Virus record (IMG/VR): IMGVR_UViG_3300028840_001956
Location: 1-54,225 of that record
Source: a virus
Length of the DNA: 54,225 nucleotides
Direction: 5' to 3' (one strand)
Shown piece by piece: positions 49,301 to 54,225 of the stretch. The translations under genes and the position numbers were made by a program. The stretch's first letter is position 1; the number at the start of each line of letters is the position of its first letter. Under the pieces are notes generated by a model. That model saw only the letters and a list, made by a program, of their open reading frames with translations, was not told where the DNA came from and ran no database searches.

Positions 49301-52300
49301 AAGGTGCTACCATTAAGTTCATTAAGGGGTATAAAGTCACAGATCGCAAGCAAGATGTCATGGGGTCAGTGACTGTCTATCACGGCACCGGCACTGAGTT
49401 TAAGCAATATGATCTTTCCTATATGAGTACCGGCGAGGGCTTTCAGGCATTCGGGTGGGGGCAGTATTTCACATATAGCAAGCGTATCGCAAGAGACTAT
49501 GCTGAGAAGCTCTCTAAGGGTGGGAAGCTTGGAACCCTACAGATAAACCTTCCACCGATAGCCCCTGCGAATGAATACCATCCAGGTGTTTCGGTTGATT
49601 ATGAACTCGTTAAGGATGGGGAGTGGGTAAAGCCAAAATTCTACAAGGTGAATGCCAATGATGATGGCTCTATAAAGAGCATTATCGGACCAGACGGAGA
49701 ATCAACGAGCGTTGAGTTTGCGAGAAATTTTGTCCACAGATATGTGAAGGCGTATATGGAAAATAAGATGCTTCTCGCAGTTAACAACGGAACGAAGATC
49801 GACGAGGACAAATTACTTGACTACCTATCGGACTCATTTGTAGAGTTGAGTTCAGATATAGAAGATGCCCGGGAACATATCCATTCTGAATATATGAGAA
49901 CGAAGAGAATGCCATTTATTAAAAAGCTAAAAGAAAAGCTCAACCTGGGAGACTCCGAAACGTCATCGAACGCTGCAGCTGCAATTAATAAATTCGACGA
50001 AAAGCATTACAATGAATTTATGGACCAGGTGTTTGACATTAAAGGTCTTGGGAAAATGAATGATATCATGCTAAGTGATATTAGCAGTGAGGTTGACGCC
50101 TGGGAAGATGTCTTCGCCAATAGCAGGGAATATATGGAAATGACCGGTGGGATTAAGGTCGTATATGTTACCGAGCTTCATGACGACTTGAAATTTCTCG
50201 ATTGGTATAAAACCATGAAGAGAGAAGACATTAAGAAAGTTATCTCAAGCCTGAGGGAAAGTCCAGATGTTGATCTCCTGCTATTAGATTCACTGAATAC
50301 AAGGCTCACAGAGGGGATGGTAGCACCGCTGGTTAAGAATGTATATGGGGAACTCCAGGCGCTTCTTGGATCTAAGAAGGCAGCCTCTATAGCTCTTGAG
50401 CAGGCAGGATTTGATGGTATTCGCTACGAGGCGAACAGTCTTTATGGTGGTATGCCGAAGGCGGTTGAATTCGAGCAGGACCTCGTTATGGAAGAGCTTG
50501 TTAGATATAAATCACTTCTACCGCCAAGGCTCAGGGATGTCCATTTTACAATGAGCAAAATTATTGACCACGATCCAGAGATTGTCGAGCAGGTCAAAGA
50601 ACATATAGACCCTGAGATGATAGACCGGCTGCACGAAGTTATCGAGACTGAATGGGGCAAGAATTATGTCCTGTTTTATAAGACTGAAGATCCCAAGTAT
50701 GCCACGATAACAGACAAGGTTTACCTGAGCCTCGATGCCTTCAGGGTGCAGGAGCAAGGCGCTGTGCAATACCTGAATTCAAAGGTTGGGAAGTCCGACA
50801 CCTCATTGACCGAAAAGCTGAATTCGACTTTCGGGTATTTTACAGGGGTTGGCGAAGACCGCAGTAACTGGCGGTACCTTATGTTCGATAAGCTTGATCC
50901 CATTGGTCAGTGGTTCGGACACGACAGCCACGCATACATGAAGGCCAGGGGTGTACCTGGGGCAGTTGGTTCATTGGCAGCATTCCTGGAGCATGGCAAA
51001 TTATATTGGGATAAGACCATGACTCTCGGGGTCCAGAAAGATCCGGCCACGAAACAGATCTCAAGGAAGAAGGGGTTTATCCCATGGGTCAAGGCTCTTG
51101 GTCCCAATGATGGTGTGAAATTCTTTTATTGGCTGATAGCCAAGAGAGCAGATGCTCTTGACGCAGAGGGCCGTGAGCACTGGCTCAAGGCTCCAGACAG
51201 GGCGAAGATCCTTGCATGGGTTGGCGTCCCTGAGAATAAACGTGGTCTAAGCTGGGAAGAAATCAATACCGAGTTTCAGGCATTCAATAAAAATATACTT
51301 GACATAGCTGAGAAGGCAGGCGTTGTAAGTAAGGCGTCCAGGGCTGATTGGGAATCGGATCTTTATATCCCATTTTATCGCGTTATTGAGAATCCGGTTA
51401 CAGCCGCAGAGTTTTGGAGAACGCCGCCGAGGTCCAAGGATTTTCTGAGCGCCGGTATCAAAAGGCTTACCGGTGGTGAGTCTAAGATCGGTGATCCGAT
51501 GGAAAATATAATGAAGAATTGGACCCACTTGCTTAATACGTCGATCACGAATGTCGCCAGGGGTTCGAGCGTCAAGTACGCCGTAGACAATAAGGTTATG
51601 ACCGGAATGACGAAGCTCATGAAGGTCAACGAATTCTCAGTATTCAACCCCGTGACCGGCACAACCCTCGATGTTTTTGATACCCGTAAAGAGGCCCAGG
51701 AATATATCAGGGACGAGATTACCAGCAACGACCTCTTCAAGAAAAAGGATATTAAAATAGTGAAGCATACCTCTGAGGTCGAGGTACCCATACCTGTCAT
51801 TGAAGAGGTACCATGGTCTCAGACGGTCGTAATGAAGGCTCAGAAGGACAAAAAGGGAAAGGCTACCGGTGCTATCTATATTCACAAAAAGACCGGAGAA
51901 CAGCTTCTCGGCTATCAGAAAGCCGGTAAAATGCAATATTTCAAGGTGAATGATCCTGAGCTTTACGTCGCTATCTCCGGCATGAACCCGCACCAGTTTG
52001 ATAATGCTGTTATGGAATTCTTCAGGACGTCAAAGAGATGGCTGACATACGGTGCCACCTTCGGTCCTGGCTTCAAGATTGCGAATGCCGTGAGGGACAC
52101 ATTGCATACGTCCCTTATTTCAAAGTCGTTCATCCCGTTCGTCGATACCATGCGTGGCTTCTGGAAGGCGTGGGCGCAGAATGAAGCTTATGTGAGCTAT
52201 CTGGCTTCCGGCCATGCGTTCGGCGGCGACTACATTAAATCTGAAGATCCAGCGGTGCTGGCTAAATACATAAAGAAACAGCTTAAGGGGCAAAACTTCG

Positions 52301-53565
52301 CTGATAAATTTATCAACAGTTTAACAGGAACTGAAGGTAAAACTATCATAGGCCGGATACTCGACACTCCTGGTAAGATGCTTGATTTTTGGGAGAGGCT
52401 CGGGTCTGCCTCTGAGAGTGCCGCCAGGGTGCAGTTAGCTGAGAACTTGAAGGCCAAGGGAGAATCAACGGCTAAAGCTTATTTTGCTTCAAGGGATCTA
52501 ATGGACTTTCAGATGTCAGGTGCTGCCGGTATTGTCCAGTTCCTGATTCAAACGATACCATTTCTGAACGCTCGCGCACAAGGACTTTACAAGATGGGAC
52601 GAGCAGTGAAGGAGAACCCGTCTCACTTTGCAATGAAGGCTTTCGCTATAGCCCTGGCGTCTCTCGGGTTGTGGCTTATATACAAGGACGACGACCGGTA
52701 CAAGGAGCTTGAGGATTGGGACCGGTTTGCATACTACCACTTTTGGGTTGGCGATCTTCACTTTAGGGTGCCGAAGCCATTCGAGACCGGTGTTCTGTTT
52801 TCTACTTCTGTAGAGGCCGCAGGCAACGTGATGGTGGGCAATGAGGACCTTGACCACTTGTGGACGTACATGAAACACGCAACCACAGAGACGTTCGCTT
52901 TCAATCCTATCCTCGGCATTCAGTCTGTAAAGCCGCTGGCCGAGCAATGGGCGAACAAGGTCAGCTTTACCGGGAGACCGATAGAGGGGCAAGGACTTAG
53001 CGGTCTGCGATGGGGAGAGCGCTATGATCCATGGACTTCAGAGACCATGCGCCTTATCGGTGGAACGCTGAACTTACCGCCTAAACGAATGGAGCATTTG
53101 GTCAGAGGGTATACCGGCACGTTCGGTATGTTTATACTCGGCGGTGCTGATCTATTCACCAGGAATGTATTCGACTTTCCAGAGAGACCGGCGATGACCT
53201 GGAACGAAATGCCAGGACTCACAAGGTTCATAAAGAGTGGCGAGGCAAGGAATACAAAATATATGACTCGCTTCTACGACCACTATAACGAGATGTCGAA
53301 GCTCGTCAGGACTGTGAACTATTATGATAAGCTCGGGGATATGACTATGGTCCGTAAGCTTGTCAGAGACAATAAAGAATTCTACGCACTCAAAAAGGAA
53401 TTTAACAAGGCCAGATCGAGTTTGGTAAAAATCAATCGTGATATCCGACTCGTGTGGCTAAACAACCGAATGGGAAGCGACGAGAAGAGACGGCGGATCG
53501 AAGTTTTATACGGGAAGCGGAATAAGATCGTTCGCTCAATCTATTCAAAATATAAAGAGAGGTAA
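40363..53565 (+). CDS. giant polyvalent internal virion protein: zincin, B12-like/radical SAM, ADP-ribosyltransferase, LPD38
   Basis: 4400 residues in one uninterrupted frame. N-terminal helical part with a hydrophobic Gly-rich segment (274-295); Pro/Ala/Glu linker (about 490-640); zincin 'GHESWHDM' (His883, Glu884, His887) with 'EEFEAD' (about 939-944) as third ligand region; a phage beta module near 1040-1130 and a GNAT-like stretch to about 1190; Rossmann B12-binding-like segment (about 1347-1430); radical SAM core with 'CKHKCAFC' (Cys1452, 1456, 1459), 'ELGMES' (1545-1550) and 'VGLAG' (1588-1592); a helical phage module with 'KGWYD' (2117) and 'VDIWVGR' (2240-2246); ADP-ribosyltransferase 'VYHGTG' (3005-3010), 'GWGQYFT' (3031-3037), 'GFDGIRYE' (3349-3356); LPD38-like C-terminus (about 3870-4300) with a transmembrane helix near 4091-4107. 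Position suggests ejection into the host with the DNA. Confidence 0.85.
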   Translation: MADPKYGDSAMPVNRFKYGDDLSAYKTQPSPADAPASSTGETVDPNYKPTVFESMSNDQFIDFLVDKAGPEMDFEMQFQKAKHFTDSHRERYAAYESQPQWKKDVARSQGVQDLYNILPEAGGFKKFMALAQDIKTRITGSEQDKYLSELFDKTKHEQLGAAAIAELQEKYDIKEFPGKEPGDLIFDQAVHEGFKQVQSGYDWTARSVRDLIVKEFEQGTATDDLISEDAKAQMRIGDAYMDKLLDPTQSYQENTYLMGKTEKFINDFVQMGPQLLGQVAAGSIGGFAGGALFMFPQIYGAKYRRVRELGGTVEDAVFSGLIDGALQGSLESLSMGFALRGVPKKWLGNRFFKSVADRVAAGGSEMVTEYVQSFIDDFTEAIGDPGFKEKFQSKDWAGKVKLIKERMGSASAAGVHEGLVAGLWGMVLGGAHADSEVSRRFGKEVDARVQERMGTAVSEDILSRAGKVAKAVPQEVKVSADAREILDNAVTIVEGETAKAETAERMAAMPTDRAIEAPEGLGQPIVEGEPVMAATDAGIATEGELEVEPEAAAPMAARERFPGTIWDLKGAEKPTPGGPVLPPEIEALKDTDPDAYQLAVDIAKTKETPKTKEAPAPKAKEAPALLKEKGKLSSRDKIERLWSRIDETQRSKVKDLYDGKIGDMDDYTTYQMMAADLVSKGVDIAVQSRPTLAEWRVNPQVRPAGVQKGIGKKVYMPGETGRTAKQINRGIDVAYGTTFGEAAYNEELKLAESRQVERKVEGKPVAPREARTSRKQAPVKREPAKEGKTSTAIFEKFVARISSKGEAKELRGIKASEIKQVTKLTKVQQAVNQISIVLYGTPVAYYNTSNPVLDASNGYYMEGAGQLLNAKKPEGALLALFGHESWHDMSVNEPVLAAAVKKIFWQNVNKQEWKDYIDTLSAARYEVGLGDLDEAGMKEEFEADFISSKWADPEFLNKLIDALNKKNPGLALNLFNLLNKALAKIKAAIQAELWTYLRKDVEAVENVLIDFYVKLSEKNKAKIPLAAVDAITIKMSIDVGKVEAIRTPASMHTPSGKIYEGAMHSVAFEKMEAEHGDVNYVLEVEDGYMTTFERFVDRDEGNAIAENANQVSKDRERSYLISEDLIKDISDTYIIDGDGHIVAMAHVKGDDAALGMIDAIVKGHDSLLAYDSDGLGVIAESLGFELESEVDGRQIYKYKGEIYDANIIAGRFAATWNKDLRADERTATLLDAITEQARTEGSRVVGGKQGKAEEKLIEYLNRSWKSYAAGEKVTGTTDVPTKNVRVKGGKSTMAMIQVSSLRGREQATARGDKYFDLLYSKVEGYERPTDFWEVPTWMAHGAKSFKNADAYIVRNVEEAKAYLRNSGYESIMFSAMDANKHFIKELAGSFSGDIIIGGYVDPGYFAGIKNIKFADSMEAAAKLLKVPFKQGVDYRQFKGTRVIPRLEMSKGCKHKCAFCTVPKKIEMADDIADQVKSMAGLGHKLIYLNDKTFGQAENYKDLVKINEQVKAQNPEFQGFIIQTTAPAFNKMDDEFIKESGIKYVELGMESFNDDILEKINKPHRQKHIVEAADKIRRLGLRFIPNVMVGLAGVDKKGDLWTETAESYRNTLTFLEQNKDIISHTNSYILATYEGTETGKQLGTDNEIDGDENVVQKSWLQNRELHDIFYRRLLEFSERQIEQPDVKASILVARKEDPVVLPGEIQEDPDTVDMDPRDIDEEYAYAAIKMVHYLELKSQAYKKIPDDKHDAFSKHYQKQTDSELGVYSDRVIGYLKSVYKDWLSRHRGPEGWFKSMFMEEYDYGMEPSQYFTNEKIGFIKMGDFWEFDVSKDIIDAVEEKATRPYVPQERDELIEFFKDELDIELSDLALKEYDDDMLLDKAEEMVYNKYPAWYFWPDTVELSDIKGLLNLDGWDSPFGKIVREVMETKGWEAWRANFPSMGATEVRVEEQYKRLKDAKDQAAKMTAISLALNESHVYGTMSEHAGLANTELQEINNIADGVYKFEDMLRRQYKPGEGEAQLKQSLDLKKALSGKAIKVKVAGKTYVVNEQRQSIEKLLEITGGAASLKKFLTDNGVDKIQAGRIQAIAKSMEEYPFPSPEETATALLAFDKKNPDVKGWYDNISYLRTVFENDDDLNLFIGLAMLSHTSRNKGTLANMGEFIKFRMLQRAGQVDKKSKFGLVDQATVDRVLSAESIDEMFNIDFTALQFKKGEVKVKAFAETFAAIMRDPESRNAIESVVDIWVGRYFFPSKTSGGVVDTSDTVMAMSPVQHLLVQRHMRDTEAIMTEKSGITWHPDMAQAVLWFYIRKQWEDVRGDKTGQKGYTFDETLNVYAERWSGALDLDDRQVEAYIKYKLRDPDVRHILDLYSQDKDLNVFDMVKADEPLILQLFDAAKLPKDYDISGKTRHRVVIETNKIYDADADPDGLIDKGFDPNDITTLMDFEKRLRDAGWVGLRSGEMTILLEPVRTEAMKTGALAISPMVSPEVVEIFKNNFPDKYRKMIRYQKWYDDGNIEALDNAMRSELTRVFANPLIDIRSIGPAEGRWSGGREYAPRVDLDYANIDIAKGLLAQFLKDNGQYEGVLSERVSGWNDKQRPKGIAKDQAPSIMLKFKKPLTEEQVSEIVETLDNSGIPGSVYSQEINALTIHHLKYRHREKTVGPALMLDGNIIYGTKKDDGKLDAKSYEGLYKKAGTTFKKLREAGGEKGFITNFGNFVNNQKAKELKANFGKVKQKDVDFLKSVIDAVRAIQAKFNEYEGLGQVWYNHHILENNWLKNRKGQEYDKSIEKARQVSRNMGLIAEPKVVSGKYRKGTELFKGQEGYRIGEGRKISSESVKLIKEFIKAEPIEGLIDANQAAQYRTWIASGINIGPARMKQLEKFDAGEVKPIAGEQAGLFASVPMDRAAAYKAGEAYAKAPNNLLGFSKDPFVQKGFYDQNYSYIAEVEVTYPKTDLAPETKWRDKIRGLNMKQALERARRNWEGATIKFIKGYKVTDRKQDVMGSVTVYHGTGTEFKQYDLSYMSTGEGFQAFGWGQYFTYSKRIARDYAEKLSKGGKLGTLQINLPPIAPANEYHPGVSVDYELVKDGEWVKPKFYKVNANDDGSIKSIIGPDGESTSVEFARNFVHRYVKAYMENKMLLAVNNGTKIDEDKLLDYLSDSFVELSSDIEDAREHIHSEYMRTKRMPFIKKLKEKLNLGDSETSSNAAAAINKFDEKHYNEFMDQVFDIKGLGKMNDIMLSDISSEVDAWEDVFANSREYMEMTGGIKVVYVTELHDDLKFLDWYKTMKREDIKKVISSLRESPDVDLLLLDSLNTRLTEGMVAPLVKNVYGELQALLGSKKAASIALEQAGFDGIRYEANSLYGGMPKAVEFEQDLVMEELVRYKSLLPPRLRDVHFTMSKIIDHDPEIVEQVKEHIDPEMIDRLHEVIETEWGKNYVLFYKTEDPKYATITDKVYLSLDAFRVQEQGAVQYLNSKVGKSDTSLTEKLNSTFGYFTGVGEDRSNWRYLMFDKLDPIGQWFGHDSHAYMKARGVPGAVGSLAAFLEHGKLYWDKTMTLGVQKDPATKQISRKKGFIPWVKALGPNDGVKFFYWLIAKRADALDAEGREHWLKAPDRAKILAWVGVPENKRGLSWEEINTEFQAFNKNILDIAEKAGVVSKASRADWESDLYIPFYRVIENPVTAAEFWRTPPRSKDFLSAGIKRLTGGESKIGDPMENIMKNWTHLLNTSITNVARGSSVKYAVDNKVMTGMTKLMKVNEFSVFNPVTGTTLDVFDTRKEAQEYIRDEITSNDLFKKKDIKIVKHTSEVEVPIPVIEEVPWSQTVVMKAQKDKKGKATGAIYIHKKTGEQLLGYQKAGKMQYFKVNDPELYVAISGMNPHQFDNAVMEFFRTSKRWLTYGATFGPGFKIANAVRDTLHTSLISKSFIPFVDTMRGFWKAWAQNEAYVSYLASGHAFGGDYIKSEDPAVLAKYIKKQLKGQNFADKFINSLTGTEGKTIIGRILDTPGKMLDFWERLGSASESAARVQLAENLKAKGESTAKAYFASRDLMDFQMSGAAGIVQFLIQTIPFLNARAQGLYKMGRAVKENPSHFAMKAFAIALASLGLWLIYKDDDRYKELEDWDRFAYYHFWVGDLHFRVPKPFETGVLFSTSVEAAGNVMVGNEDLDHLWTYMKHATTETFAFNPILGIQSVKPLAEQWANKVSFTGRPIEGQGLSGLRWGERYDPWTSETMRLIGGTLNLPPKRMEHLVRGYTGTFGMFILGGADLFTRNVFDFPERPAMTWNEMPGLTRFIKSGEARNTKYMTRFYDHYNEMSKLVRTVNYYDKLGDMTMVRKLVRDNKEFYALKKEFNKARSSLVKINRDIRLVWLNNRMGSDEKRRRIEVLYGKRNKIVRSIYSKYKER

Positions 53566-53570
53566 TACAA

Positions 53571-53991
53571 ATGGCTTCAGTAAGTTCTATCAGAGTGTTC
53601 AACGCACGCACTATTGCAGCGAGTGGATCGTTAACGTCCCAGGCTTTTAAACTCGGATCTTACTCCGACATCCAGGGATACTTTTCACTCCATGTTGAAT
53701 TGTCTGGTGACGGAACGGGTAAGTTTCAAGCCGCCGTATCCAACAAAATTGTCTGGTGACGGAACGGGTAAGTTTCAAGCCGCCGTATCCAACAATAATT
53801 CAAACTTCATCATATCGTCTGATTCCTCGGACGATATTGTAACCGCGCACACGAAGACCAGTGGACCTGGATCTGATGGTGTGCAGATTTATCAGTTCAG
53901 CCCCATCACCTGCCAGTGGTTGAAAATAAAGGTGACGGAGACTGGCGGAGTAAATCCGATAACCGTAAGCGCCTGGCTTGCAATTCAATAA
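53571..53991 (+). pseudogene. small virion-type beta protein, frameshifted by a tandem duplication
   Basis: The frame from ATG 53571 (MASVSSIRVFNARTIA) runs 62 residues to a TGA at 53757-53759; the rest of the protein continues in another frame to 53991 ('NNSNFIISSDSSDDIVTAHTK' onward, ending 'VSAWLAIQ'). Removing one copy of the 49-bp repeat gives a single 123-residue protein. It is beta-rich, with no signal peptide, similar in style to small capsid or tail attachment proteins. It follows the giant gene by 5 bases. Whether it is broken in nature or by assembly error is open; a short N-terminal product would still be made. Confidence 0.7.
53698..53795. repeat. exact 49-bp tandem duplication
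   Basis: Copy 1 is 53698-53746 and copy 2 is 53747-53795; they are identical (beginning AATTGTCTGGTGACGG, ending CCGTATCCAACAA). Because 49 is not a multiple of three, the reading frame shifts. Confidence 0.95.
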
Positions 53992-54003
53992 GGGAGAAAT
54001 GAA

Positions 54004-54225
54004 ATGAGTGGAAAACCTGGCCGGTGGGCCAATATAAATGATGCTATCGAAGACGGCGACTCAGATGTGATCGTTGAGGACACAGGGTCCGGAACCGTCA
54101 CGATCAATATTGATGGTAGTCCGGTTGGGGTGTTTGATTCAAGTGGCCTTACCGTTACCGGAGACATCTCTTCAGACACGAAGCCGACAATACTATATTA
54201 TCTGGACGGTACATATTCCGCAAGG
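54004..54225 (+). CDS. fibre- or tail-type protein, 5' part only
   Basis: The frame starts at ATG 54004 (MSGKPGRWANINDAIEDGD) after an AAGGGAGAA site and runs off the window after 74 codons. 'VIVEDTGSGTVTINIDGSPVGVFDSSGLTVTGDI' is a beta-strand pattern often found at the start of phage tail fibre and spike proteins that fold as trimeric beta-structures. Partial, so the function stays tentative. Confidence 0.55.
   Translation, partial: MSGKPGRWANINDAIEDGDSDVIVEDTGSGTVTINIDGSPVGVFDSSGLTVTGDISSDTKPTILYYLDGTYSAR

Noticed and set aside
40363-53565. Reverse-strand and alternate-frame open frames of 60-190 codons within the giant gene
   Set aside because: They lack ribosome sites and recognisable domains, and the sense frame is intact with clear motifs.

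Overview
This window is part of the genome of a tailed dsDNA bacteriophage with a short-tailed (podovirus-like) virion. The evidence is dense one-direction gene packing with start/stop overlaps, a terminase/portal/scaffold/coat module, a head-tail adaptor and nozzle-like protein, internal virion proteins ending in a 4400-residue polyvalent protein, and no tape-measure, tail-tube or sheath gene. Standard bacterial code fits (ATG/GTG/TTG starts, TAA/TAG/TGA stops). The host cannot be named; sigma70-type promoters and a predicted lipoprotein fit a bacterium, probably Gram-negative. No integrase, tRNA, CRISPR array, RNA polymerase or clear lysis cassette was seen. No stretch longer than 300 bases lacks a gene.

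Layout. (1) 1-1348, minus strand: a small recombination operon (PD-(D/E)XK nuclease, an accessory coiled-coil protein and the start of a third gene). (2) 1415-4849, plus: many small early genes, several with zinc-ribbon cysteines, under sigma70-like promoters. (3) 4885-9655: replication module with a NinB-like recombination protein, HNH protein, replication initiator carrying candidate origin iterons inside its gene (a lambda O-like arrangement), DnaB helicase, metallophosphoesterase and SSB. (4) 9757-14501: accessory genes: an exported Gln-rich protein, a RuvC-like resolvase, an Nmad1/DUF1599 protein, a sigma-region-4-like regulator, a ClpP-like protease with a lipoprotein signal, and HNH-like protein. 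(5) 14532-20796: small terminase subunit followed by about 5 kb of small cargo genes, including a two-gene minus-strand island with a PP-loop PAPS-reductase-like enzyme that has its own promoter and palindromic operator. (6) 20912-40344: large terminase, portal, basic small proteins, repeat-containing fibre-like protein, scaffold, coat, decoration-like protein, adaptor, nozzle-like protein and internal virion proteins. (7) 40363-53565: the giant polyvalent protein. (8) 53571 to the end: a small virion-type gene broken by an exact 49-bp tandem duplication, then the start of another gene.

The most interesting content is the 4400-residue protein. It combines a zincin metallopeptidase motif (HESWH), a B12-binding-like Rossmann segment followed by a radical SAM core (CX3CX2C), a phage-type ADP-ribosyltransferase, and an LPD38-like C-terminal region. 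It sits where short-tailed phages encode ejected internal proteins, so it may deliver several enzymes into the host with the DNA. Other notable points are a recurring promoter unit whose spacer is also conserved (four copies, both strands), two genes whose start codon falls on the predicted transcription start (leaderless), a compact intergenic sequence that can fold into a nested pseudoknotted RNA, the lipoprotein ClpP-like protease, and inverted repeats laid over promoters. All functional names rest on motif and family recognition by eye; no database search was run.
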